Of a stretch of 64,000 nt of DNA, positions 33,831-41,471 are shown in pieces; within the stretch, counting starts at the first letter, position 1; each line of letters begins with the position of its first letter. A model generated the notes under the pieces. It did not search any database. It was not told the DNA's origin and saw nothing but the letters and a program-made list of their open reading frames with translations. The position numbers and the translations under genes are program-made. This stretch comes from Bog-473 sp963809715 (GTDB lineage Bacteria; Actinomycetota; Acidimicrobiia; Acidimicrobiales; RAAP-2): NCBI GenBank assembly GCA_963809715.1, contig CAWEKO010000002.1:434001-498000 (forward strand), written 5' to 3'.

Positions 33831-33917
33831 ACGCCGCGCTTGCTCGCCTGCACAGGCCTCGATCCCTACGGCCAGTGCCCCTGACCTGAGCGCACCGGCG
33901 GTGAAAGAGCCCGCCGC

Positions 33918-33923
33918 TACGCT
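33918..33923 (+). promoter_or_regulatory. -10 element of trpCFBA (leaderless)
   Basis: TACGCT ends eight bases before the trpC ATG, giving the four genes trpC-F-B-A their own start after a 101-base gap. No attenuator or leader peptide fits. Confidence 0.5.
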
Positions 33924-33931
33924 GAGGTGTC

Positions 33932-34720
33932 ATGCCGACCTACCTGGGCGAGATCCTCGCCACCCATCGCGCCCAGGCCGCTGATGACCTCCGCGACGTG
34001 GCTGAGCTGGTGGAACGGGCTGCGAGCACGACAACCCCCCGCGACTTCGCCGCCGCGCTGCGCGGCGAGGGGCTGGCCTGCATCGCCGAGATCAAGCGGC
34101 GCTCGCCTTCCAAGGGTGATCTCGACCCGACCCTGCAACCCGGCCTCGTGGCCAAGGAGTACGTGGCCGGGGGAGCAGCGTGCCTGTCCGTGCTGACCGA
34201 CGCCGATTACTTCGGCGGCGACCCGGCCGACCTGGTGGCCGCTCGCGACGCCTCCGGGCTCCCGACGTTGCGCAAGGACTTCACCGTGAGCGAGGCCGAC
34301 GTCGCCGATGCGCGGCTCATGGGAGCCGACGCCGTCCTCCTGATTGTGGCGGCGCTCGACGACGACGAACTGCGCCGGTTCTCGGTGCTGGCCCGAACCC
34401 TCTCGCTGAGCGCCCTCGTCGAAGTGCACGACGGGGCAGAGCTCGACCGGGCCCTGCGGGCCGAGGCCCGGGTCATCGGGGTGAACCAGCGCGATCTCAA
34501 GACGTTCCGCGTCGACCACGAGCGGGCGTGCTCGTTGGCGGCACGCATTCCGCCCGACGTCGTCGCGGTGGCGGAATCCGGGATCCGAGACGGCGACGAC
34601 GCCCGGCGGCTGGCCGAGGCGGGCTACGACGCGATCCTCGTCGGCGAGACCCTCGTGCGGTCGGGCGACCGGGCGGCCGAGCTGTGCCGGCTGATCGCGC
34701 ATCCGGTGGGCGCACGATGA
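33932..34720 (+). CDS. trpC: indole-3-glycerol phosphate synthase
   Basis: 262 residues, TIM barrel; cyclises CdRP to indole glycerol phosphate. IAEIKRRSPSKGDL with catalytic Glu/Lys, LSVLTDADYFGG, LRKDFTVSEADV, ALVEVHDGAEL, IGVNQRDLKTF and VAESGIRDGDD are textbook. Not fused to TrpF. The next ATG overlaps the stop. Confidence 0.95.
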   Translation: MPTYLGEILATHRAQAADDLRDVAELVERAASTTTPRDFAAALRGEGLACIAEIKRRSPSKGDLDPTLQPGLVAKEYVAGGAACLSVLTDADYFGGDPADLVAARDASGLPTLRKDFTVSEADVADARLMGADAVLLIVAALDDDELRRFSVLARTLSLSALVEVHDGAELDRALRAEARVIGVNQRDLKTFRVDHERACSLAARIPPDVVAVAESGIRDGDDARRLAEAGYDAILVGETLVRSGDRAAELCRLIAHPVGAR

Positions 34721-35400
34721 GGGACGACTTCTTCGTCAAGATCTGCGGTGTCACCTCCGAGGCCGACGCGCTGCTGGCGGTGAGCCTGGGTGCGTCGGCC
34801 GTCGGCTTCATCTTCGCCCCTTCACCCCGACAGGTGTCGGTGCAGTTGGCCGCGGACATCGCCAAGAGACTCCCCGAGCACGTCCTGACCGTCGGCGTCT
34901 TCCGGGATGAAGCGCCGCAGCGGGTGGTGGAGGCCATCCACACTTCGGGACTCGGCGCCGCACAACTGCACGGTCACGAGACCGCCGAGGAGACCATCTG
35001 GGTGCGCAAGAGGGTGCCGACCGTGATCAAGGCCTTCCGGGCCGGCGAACGCGCCATCGGCCGCTTCGAAGAGTTCGGCGCCGACTACCTGCTGGTCGAC
35101 GGCGACAACCCGGGCTCGGGTGAGGTCTTCGACTGGCGGCTGGCCGAGGGCGTGGCCGACCCCCACCGCCTCATCGTCTCGGGAGGCCTGACCCCCGACA
35201 ACGTCGCCCAGGCCGTCGCCAACCTGCGTCCGGCCGGGGTGGACGTGGCCACAGGGGTCGAATCGTCGCCGGGGCGAAAGGATCCACTGCTCCTGCGTGA
35301 CTTCATCGTCAAGGCGCGGAAGGCGGCGATCGACGCCTCGTTGCGCGACGCACCAGACGAGCCGGTGGCCGGAGAGCCCTACGACTGGCGGGACGGATGA
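34717..35400 (+). CDS. trpF: phosphoribosylanthranilate isomerase
   Basis: 227 residues. FVKICGVTSEADAL holds the catalytic Cys, AVGFIFAPSPRQV and AAQLHGHE follow, and the general acid Asp is in LLVDGDNPGSGE; LIVSGGLTPDNVAQAV and GVDVATGVESSPGRKD complete the barrel. A dedicated TrpF is notable because many actinobacteria lack it. The C-terminus extends about 20 residues beyond the barrel. ATGA overlap on both sides. Confidence 0.94.
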   Translation: MRDDFFVKICGVTSEADALLAVSLGASAVGFIFAPSPRQVSVQLAADIAKRLPEHVLTVGVFRDEAPQRVVEAIHTSGLGAAQLHGHETAEETIWVRKRVPTVIKAFRAGERAIGRFEEFGADYLLVDGDNPGSGEVFDWRLAEGVADPHRLIVSGGLTPDNVAQAVANLRPAGVDVATGVESSPGRKDPLLLRDFIVKARKAAIDASLRDAPDEPVAGEPYDWRDG

Positions 35401-36587
35401 GCGAGACAGACCGCACGGAACGGCCCGGCGAGGATGGCCGCTTCGGCGAGTTCGGAGGCCGATTCGTCCCCGAGTCGCTGATGACGGCATGCCTCGAGCT
35501 CGAGAAGTGGTTCGACGACGCCTGGGCCGACCCGGCGTTCCGCGACGAGCTCGCCGGCCTGTTGCGGGACTACGGCGGCCGTCCGACGCCCTTGACCGAG
35601 TGCAAGCGGTTGTCCGAGCGGCTCGGGGTACGCGTCCTCCTCAAGCGGGAGGACTTGGCCCACACCGGGTCGCACAAGCTCAACAACGTGGTCGGGCAGG
35701 CCCTGCTCACCAAGCGCATGGGCAAGACGCGCATGATCGCCGAAACTGGGGCGGGCCAGCATGGGGTGGCGTCGGCGACCGCGGCCGCACTGTTCGGGCT
35801 CGAGTGCACGGTGTTCATGGGCGAGGTCGACACCAAGCGTCAGGAGCTGAACGTCTTCCGGATGGAGCTTCTGGGAGCCGAGGTGCGCTCGGTGACCTCG
35901 GGGAGCCGGACCCTCAAGGACGCGGTCAACGAGGCGATGCGTGAATGGGTGGCGACGGTCGACACCACCCACTACTGCCTGGGTTCGGTCATGGGGCCCC
36001 ATCCCTTCCCCTACATGGTGCGCCAGTTCCAGCGCATCGTGGGGGAGGAGGCGGCTGAACAGTGCCGTGCCCTCCTGGGTGGAGCCGAGCCCGACGTGGT
36101 GGTGGCCTGTGTCGGTGGCGGTTCGAACGCGGCCGGGACCTTTGCCGGGTTCGTCGACACCAAGGCTCGACTGGTCGGGGTGGAAGCGGCGGGCGGAGCC
36201 GCCATCACCAACGGAATTCCCGGCGTGTTGCACGGCATGTACTCGCAGCTCCTCCAGGACGAGGCGGGGCAGATCGAGGAGGCCGAGTCCATCTCGGCCG
36301 GCCTCGACTACCCGGGACTTGGGCCCGAACACGCGCATCTGGCGGCGATCGGACGGGCGGAGTACTCGACCGCCGGGGACGAAGAGGTGCTCGAGGCTTT
36401 CCGGTTGCTGAGCCACACCGAGGGGATCATCCCAGCGCTCGAGTCGGCCCACGCGGTGGCCTGGGTGGCGCGCTCGGCCGGAACGGAAGCGCTGCCGGCG
36501 GGTTCGACGGTGATGATCACGCTTTCGGGCCGGGGTGACAAGGACGTGGCGCAGGTGCGCGAGATCTTCGGGCGCCGCGATGGCTGA
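35397..36587 (+). CDS. trpB: tryptophan synthase beta subunit
   Basis: 396 residues; PLP enzyme joining indole and serine. FGEFGGRFVPESLM near the N-terminus, PLP Lys94 in HTGSHKLNN, AETGAGQHGVA with the catalytic Glu, VGGGSNAAGTFAGF binding the cofactor phosphate, and the C-terminal LSGRGDKDV. This is the canonical TrpB1 type that pairs with TrpA, encoded next. Overlaps trpF by four bases and trpA by eight. Confidence 0.96.
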   Translation: MSETDRTERPGEDGRFGEFGGRFVPESLMTACLELEKWFDDAWADPAFRDELAGLLRDYGGRPTPLTECKRLSERLGVRVLLKREDLAHTGSHKLNNVVGQALLTKRMGKTRMIAETGAGQHGVASATAAALFGLECTVFMGEVDTKRQELNVFRMELLGAEVRSVTSGSRTLKDAVNEAMREWVATVDTTHYCLGSVMGPHPFPYMVRQFQRIVGEEAAEQCRALLGGAEPDVVVACVGGGSNAAGTFAGFVDTKARLVGVEAAGGAAITNGIPGVLHGMYSQLLQDEAGQIEEAESISAGLDYPGLGPEHAHLAAIGRAEYSTAGDEEVLEAFRLLSHTEGIIPALESAHAVAWVARSAGTEALPAGSTVMITLSGRGDKDVAQVREIFGRRDG

Positions 36588-37353
36588 CCTCGAGAAGGAG
36601 CTGCGCCGGCGGCGCGAGCAGGGACGCAAGCTTCTGATTCCCTACCTCATGGGGGGCATGACCGACGATTGGGAGCAGACCTTGGCGGCAGTCGTGGCCG
36701 CCGGTGCCGACGCGGTCGAAGTCGGCATCCCCTTCTCGGACCCCATGATGGACGGTCCGGTGATCCAGGAGGCTGCGCTGAGCGCACTGAGACGCGGCGT
36801 CGTCCCCGACGAGGTGATCGACGGCATCGGGCGGGCCGAAGCTCCGGTCCCCATCGCCGTGATGACGTACTACAACATCGTCTTCCGAGCGGGTCACAAA
36901 CGGATGGCCCGTTCTCTGGCCAGCGCCGGCATCAGCGGTGCCATCCTGCCTGATCTCCCCATCGAGGAGATCGAGCCGTGGGCGGCGGAGGCCGACACCG
37001 CCGGCGTCGACACCGTGCTTCTGGTGGCGCCCTCGAGCCCTCCCGAGCGGGTCGAGCGCATCTGCGCCCGGGCCCGAGGGTTCGTCTATGCGGTGGCCCG
37101 GATGGGCGTGACGGGGGAACGCACCGATCTCAGGGGTGACGCGGCGCGCGTGGTCGAGCGGATCCGGCGGGTCAGTGACATGCCTGTGTGCGTCGGCGTG
37201 GGCGTCTCGACGCCGGAACAAGCGGCCGAAGTCTGCCGGGTCGCCGATGGCGCGGTGGTGGGTTCCGCTCTGGTGCGCCGTCTGCTGGAAGGCGGTGGGC
37301 CCGACGCTGCTGCCGAGCTCGTCAGGTCGTTCCGCGCTGCGATCGACGAGTAG
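36580..37353 (+). CDS. trpA: tryptophan synthase alpha subunit
   Basis: 257 residues, TIM barrel; splits indole glycerol phosphate. VEVGIPFSDPMMDGPVIQ contains both catalytic acids (Glu and Asp). LVAPSSPPERVERI, VYAVARMGVTGER and VGVGVSTPEQA follow; the usual Tyr-Val-Ser-Arg at this place reads YAVARMGVTG, a common actinobacterial variant. Last gene of the run; no strong terminator hairpin follows. Confidence 0.94.
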   Translation: MADLEKELRRRREQGRKLLIPYLMGGMTDDWEQTLAAVVAAGADAVEVGIPFSDPMMDGPVIQEAALSALRRGVVPDEVIDGIGRAEAPVPIAVMTYYNIVFRAGHKRMARSLASAGISGAILPDLPIEEIEPWAAEADTAGVDTVLLVAPSSPPERVERICARARGFVYAVARMGVTGERTDLRGDAARVVERIRRVSDMPVCVGVGVSTPEQAAEVCRVADGAVVGSALVRRLLEGGGPDAAAELVRSFRAAIDE

Positions 37354-37386
37354 TGCCACCGGGAGCGTCTGCGCTGCTTGAAGCTC

Positions 37387-37392
37387 TAGGGT
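37387..37392 (+). promoter_or_regulatory. -10 candidate before the cupin gene
   Basis: TAGGGT, 61 bases before the GTG at 37454. The predicted leader contains an eight-T run and a good ribosome site, GGGAGAG, six bases before the GTG. Confidence 0.3.
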
Positions 37393-37453
37393 CCGGAGGA
37401 ACCTTGCAAGTCTGTGAAGGATCAGTCTCGCGCCTTTTTTTGGGAGAGTTGCA

Positions 37454-37825
37454 GTGACCAAATCTTCGTGGGTAACCATCGTCCCTCGAGTGGAGAAACC
37501 ATGGGGACACGAAGAACACTTCGCGCTCGTCGACGGTCGCTTCTGCGGAAAGGTGTTGTACGTCGAGGAAGGTCACGCGCTCTCGCTGCAATATCACGAG
37601 CAGAAGGAGGAGACGGTCGCGGTTCAGTCGGGCCGGCTTCTCTTCGAAGTCGGTGATCCCGACACGCCGCTGGAGGCGTTCGAGCTGCTCCCCGGCGAAG
37701 CTGTCCATCTTCGCCCTGGTACTCGGCACCGCATGACAGCGTTAGAGGACACGGTCATCCTCGAGGCGAGCACGACTGAGCTCGATGACGTTGTGCGTCT
37801 CGAAGATCGTTACGGCCGCGACTAG
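37454..37825 (+). CDS. cupin, mannose-6-phosphate isomerase type II-like
   Basis: 123 residues, single cupin. VEKPWGHEEHFAL at the start is typical of type II phosphomannose isomerase and ManC C-terminal domains. Metal ligands are in LQYHEQKEETVAVQSG (His, Glu) and HLRPGTRHRM (His). Chosen start: GTG with GGGAGAG upstream. It could supply mannose-1-phosphate precursors for the mannosyltransferases, but as a stand-alone cupin its reaction is not certain. Confidence 0.75.
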   Translation: MTKSSWVTIVPRVEKPWGHEEHFALVDGRFCGKVLYVEEGHALSLQYHEQKEETVAVQSGRLLFEVGDPDTPLEAFELLPGEAVHLRPGTRHRMTALEDTVILEASTTELDDVVRLEDRYGRD

Positions 37826-37898
37826 GCGGCAGTTTTCTACGGGATGGCTCGCGACCACACGTTGCCCGGAGCGGGCTGGAGCCAAATGCCCCCGCGTT

Positions 37899-37935
37899 CT
37901 CAATCGATTGAGTCGTCGAGATCGGATCTCGACGA
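37899..37935. promoter_or_regulatory. two adjoining perfect palindromes
   Basis: CTCAATCGATTGAG (37899-37912) is a perfect 14-base palindrome, directly followed by TCGTCGAGATC-G-GATCTCGACGA (37913-37935), 11-base arms around one base. They lie in the 182-base gap between convergent genes, so a bidirectional terminator is possible, though there is no T-run; a protein-binding site is the alternative. Confidence 0.55.
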
Positions 37936-38007
37936 GCCAGCAGCGCATGGAGCGCTCGGTCACGGTTCGACGCCGCCGGAACCGGGCAGACGCTCGCGGC
38001 GGCGACG

Positions 38008-39219
38008 CTAGCGGCGAGTGCGGAGCGCCTGCTCCGTGGCGAGGGCGAGCGCCCGCTGCCCAGCCGCCGTGGGATGGGCCACCCGCCAGACGTAGCGCTT
38101 GAGGTTGTTGACGGCTCCGAGCGCACTGGCCTGGAGCGAGTGGCAGAACGAGCTGGGGTGAATCGCGTCGGTGGCGGTACAGGCTTTCGCGGCCAGGATT
38201 CTGGTGGCATCGCCGCTGAACGTCGTGACCGGAATGCCCTGAGCGGAGAAGACCCAGGGGTCGGCCGTGCACATGCCGTGCCCGTTCATGGCTCCGCTCA
38301 CGTCGATCAGCCGGACGTTGTCGACGTGATGCGCCTCGGCGTCGGTCACCGCCCCGGTGATGGCCCCGTTCAGCGCACTCAGCACGACCTGTGCGGCGGC
38401 CGCGGTGACACCGGCATTGGACTTGAGGGCGGTGCAGACGAGATTGGTGCCGGCGTGCGAGTGCACGGAGCCATCGACGACCTGAGCCGGCTGGGGGATG
38501 GGTTGGTAGTAGTCAAGGACGGCCACCGCCCTGGTGTGCGGTGACAACGCCTCGATCGTCGCGGTCAGGCTGGCCCGCACGGCGGCCAGCTTGTCGGCCA
38601 CGTCCGGGGTCACCGCCCCATTGGTGACGCAGGTGTTGCCGAACCCAATGTCGAAGCCCAGGACGCGGACCAGATCGTTCTCGAGGCAGGCGGCGAAGTC
38701 GATGTCGTCGGCCCCGGCCTGGACCAGGACGAGCCGGGCCGGGTCTGCAGCCAGGCCGGCGGCCGCCACCTCGTCGGCCAGGTTGCGCGTCTGGCCGGGC
38801 GGCCGCAAGCACTGCGTGTCCCGTGCCGTGTTGTCGGATGCATCGGCCACGGCTCCGCTGATGGCCAGCTGGTCCTCGACCAGGTGGCAGTTCGTCGGGC
38901 GGACCGACATGGTCAGGCCGAGTGCGTGTGCCACCAGGCTCGGATAGGCCAAAGTCGAGGGGCCTTGGGACACGGCATTGCCGGGTAGGCCGAGCTGAGG
39001 CGTCGGGTAGGGATTGGCCAGGCCGTGGCCGTAGGGAACCGAATCGCCGAGGGCGACGGCGCGGGTGATGGGCGGTGCCGGAGGCACGGTCGCCGGCGGG
39101 GAGGAACTGCGGGTGGCCAGCACACCGGCGGTGACGCCCACCGCCACGAGGACAACGGCGACCCCGGCCCACAAGACGGGCCGTCGAATGCGCGCGCTGC
39201 TGGTGCCGTCTTTTGCCAT
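38008..39219 (-). CDS. membrane-anchored SGNH-family hydrolase
   Basis: 403 residues. A short basic N-terminus and one helix at 14-35 anchor it; the rest is probably outside. GDSVPYG places the nucleophile at Ser60; block III appears as AGADDIDF; the catalytic His is in VAHPTAAGQRAL near the C-terminus, where the usual Asp three residues earlier (DxxH) is absent. Six or more Cys residues suggest disulfides. Probably a lipase/esterase or deacetylase of exported substrates. ATG at 39219; a minus-strand TAGGGT at 39262-39267 is a possible -10. Confidence 0.8.
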   Translation of the reverse strand: MAKDGTSSARIRRPVLWAGVAVVLVAVGVTAGVLATRSSSPPATVPPAPPITRAVALGDSVPYGHGLANPYPTPQLGLPGNAVSQGPSTLAYPSLVAHALGLTMSVRPTNCHLVEDQLAISGAVADASDNTARDTQCLRPPGQTRNLADEVAAAGLAADPARLVLVQAGADDIDFAACLENDLVRVLGFDIGFGNTCVTNGAVTPDVADKLAAVRASLTATIEALSPHTRAVAVLDYYQPIPQPAQVVDGSVHSHAGTNLVCTALKSNAGVTAAAAQVVLSALNGAITGAVTDAEAHHVDNVRLIDVSGAMNGHGMCTADPWVFSAQGIPVTTFSGDATRILAAKACTATDAIHPSSFCHSLQASALGAVNNLKRYVWRVAHPTAAGQRALALATEQALRTRR

Positions 39220-39277
39220 GGTCGATCCCCACGAGCCGCGTCGGCGGCACTGGGAGGAGTGACCCTAGTGGGTGGGT

Positions 39278-40474
39278 TCAGCGAGGAGGCAGCAGGACCA
39301 GGCAGCCGTTGTGGCCGCCGAACCCGAATGAATTCGACAACACGGCCGAAGGTTCCCAGGCCAGAGGCTCCCCGTGCACGATACGCAGGTTGATCTCGGG
39401 ATCGGGCTCTTCATAGCCGGCGGTCGGCGGGATGGTGGCGTGGTGGATGGTGAGTACGGCGGCCACCGCCTCGATGGCGCCGGCCGCGCCCAGCCCATGG
39501 CCGGTGACGCCCTTGGTGGAGGTCACGAGCGGCCCGGGCTCGCCAAAGACCTTGTTGATGGCCCGGGCCTCGGCCAAATCGTTGAGCGGCGTCGACGTGC
39601 CGTGTGCATTGATGTGTCCCACGTCGCCGGTGGTGATGCCGGCATCGGCCAGCGCCAGTTCCATGCAGGCCACGGCACCCGAACCGTCGGGCGCCGGAGC
39701 CGTGATGTGGTGGGCGTCGGACGTGCTGGCCGCCCCCGCGATCTCTGCGTAGATGGTGGCGCCCCGGGCCACAGCCCGGTCCCAGTCCTCGAGCACGAGC
39801 GCACCCGCACCTTCGGTCATGACGAAGCCGTCCCGACGGGCGTCGAAGGGCATGGAGCGGCCGGTCGTCGAGAGCGCGGTCATGTTCGAGAAGGCGGCCA
39901 TGGCGACGGGCTGAAGGCTGGCCTCGGAACCTCCACCGATTGCCACCTCGCAACGACCAGTGGCGACCAGCCGCGCCGCCGCCGCCACCGAATGGGTGCC
40001 CGCGGCACAGGCGGTGCAGATCACCTCAGAGGGTCCGCGCCACCCGAGTCGCATGGAGATCCCTGCGGTGCCCGCATTGGCCATCATCATCGGCACCAGC
40101 CGGGGCGAGACACGACGTGCCCCTTTCTCGTTGTAGACGCCGACCTGGTCGGCCAACGTCTCGAAGCCGCCGACGCCGGTGGCAAAGATGACTCCGGCCT
40201 TCGCCGGGTCAACGTCGATCTCTCCTGCGTCCGCAAAGGCCATTGTTGCGGAGGCGACGGAGAACTGGGTGAACCGATCGACCTGGCGGACCTCTTTCGG
40301 GCCGAACCATTGTTCCGGTTCGAAGTCACGGGCTTCGCCCCCGATGACCGAGGGATGCAGGAGTCCTTGCCAGAGTGCGTCGACACCCACGCCGCAGCAG
40401 CTGACCGCACCGAGGCCGGTGACGGCGACGCGCCTCCCTGGGATGGGGCCGTCGGGACCGATGCCGAGCTGCAT
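39278..40474 (-). CDS. fabF: beta-ketoacyl-ACP synthase II
   Basis: 398 residues; elongates acyl-ACP with malonyl-ACP. Active-site Cys156 in CTACAAGTHSVAAA, His in NAHGTSTPLND and His in TKGVTGHGLGAAGA; VAVTGLGAVSCCG opens and SNSFGFGGHNGCLV closes the chain. The ATG shares a base with the acpP stop (TGATG), so it is coupled to the carrier protein. Last gene of the fab operon. Confidence 0.94.
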   Translation of the reverse strand: MQLGIGPDGPIPGRRVAVTGLGAVSCCGVGVDALWQGLLHPSVIGGEARDFEPEQWFGPKEVRQVDRFTQFSVASATMAFADAGEIDVDPAKAGVIFATGVGGFETLADQVGVYNEKGARRVSPRLVPMMMANAGTAGISMRLGWRGPSEVICTACAAGTHSVAAAARLVATGRCEVAIGGGSEASLQPVAMAAFSNMTALSTTGRSMPFDARRDGFVMTEGAGALVLEDWDRAVARGATIYAEIAGAASTSDAHHITAPAPDGSGAVACMELALADAGITTGDVGHINAHGTSTPLNDLAEARAINKVFGEPGPLVTSTKGVTGHGLGAAGAIEAVAAVLTIHHATIPPTAGYEEPDPEINLRIVHGEPLAWEPSAVLSNSFGFGGHNGCLVLLPPR

Positions 40475-40713
40475 CAGAGCTTGGACGAGATCAGGTCGTA
40501 CGCCTGACCCACGGTGGCGATGTCCTCGAGCTCGGTCTCCTCGACGGTGACGTCGAATGCCTCTTCGAGCGCCATGACCAGCTCGACCAGGTCCAGGCTG
40601 TCGGCATCGAGATCGTCGGCAAACTTGGCTTCCTTGGTGATTTTGTCCGCAGGCACCTGCAACACCTCCACGGCGCACTCGCGAAACTTTTCGAACGCTG
40701 CGTCGCTGTCCAC
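40474..40713 (-). CDS. acpP: acyl carrier protein
   Basis: 79 residues, acidic. The 4'-phosphopantetheine attachment site is Ser39 in DLDADSLDLVEL. GTG start with AAGGAG eight bases upstream. Carries growing acyl chains for FabD, FabG and FabF encoded around it. Confidence 0.95.
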   Translation of the reverse strand: MDSDAAFEKFRECAVEVLQVPADKITKEAKFADDLDADSLDLVELVMALEEAFDVTVEETELEDIATVGQAYDLISSKL

Positions 40714-40748
40714 TCTTTGGCTCCTTCTGTCTTTGTGTTCCTAGAACG

Positions 40749-41471
40749 CTACAGGCCCATGCCGAGCCCGCCGTCGACCGGGAGCACAGCGCCGGTCACG
40801 TAGGCGGCGGCGTCGGAGGCCAGGAAGCCCACCACAGCCGCCACATCGGCGACGTTCCCAGCCCGCCCGAGGGGAACTTGGCCGGTCATGAAGGCCACCC
40901 GTTCCTCGCCCAAAGCCGTGGTCATGTCGGTGTCGATGAGGCCGGGCGCGACGACGTTGACCGTGATCTGGCGGCTGCCCACCTCGCGGGCGATGGCGCG
41001 GGCCATCCCGACCAGTCCTGCCTTGGAAGCGGCGTAGTTGGCTTGCCCGGGCAAGCCGACGAAGGCGCCAACGGACGACAGGAAGATGATGCGGCCCTTG
41101 TGCAGTCGAAGCATCTTGGCCACGGCGCGCTTGGCCACCCGGAACGACCCGGTCAGGTTGGCGTCGATCACGTCGAGGAATGCTTGCTCGCTCATGCGCA
41201 GCATCAGTGCGTCCGCGGTGATTCCGGCGTTGGCCACGAGCACCTCGACGGGACTCCAGCGCTCCTCGATGGCGGCGTACGCCGACTCGACGTCCTCGCT
41301 GTTGCGGACGTCGCAGCGCACCGGCAAGAAGCGGTCGTCCGCGCCTTCGGGCGTCGGCGGAGGCTCTTCCGACCGGTAGGTGGTTGCGACCTGGTCGCCG
41401 TTGGCCAGGAACCAGTCCACGCAGGCCGCGCCGATCCCCCGGGTCCCGCCTGTCACGAGCACGACGGCCAT
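40749..41471 (-). CDS. fabG: 3-oxoacyl-ACP reductase
   Basis: 240-residue short-chain dehydrogenase. NADP loop TGGTRGIG, NAGITADALMLRM (typical FabG), catalytic Ser in LSSVGAFVG, Tyr/Lys in NYAASKAGLVG, and VAPGLIDTDMT. The ATG shares a base with the fabD stop. Immediately precedes acpP with a 35-base gap holding the acpP ribosome site. Confidence 0.95.
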   Translation of the reverse strand: MAVVLVTGGTRGIGAACVDWFLANGDQVATTYRSEEPPPTPEGADDRFLPVRCDVRNSEDVESAYAAIEERWSPVEVLVANAGITADALMLRMSEQAFLDVIDANLTGSFRVAKRAVAKMLRLHKGRIIFLSSVGAFVGLPGQANYAASKAGLVGMARAIAREVGSRQITVNVVAPGLIDTDMTTALGEERVAFMTGQVPLGRAGNVADVAAVVGFLASDAAAYVTGAVLPVDGGLGMGL

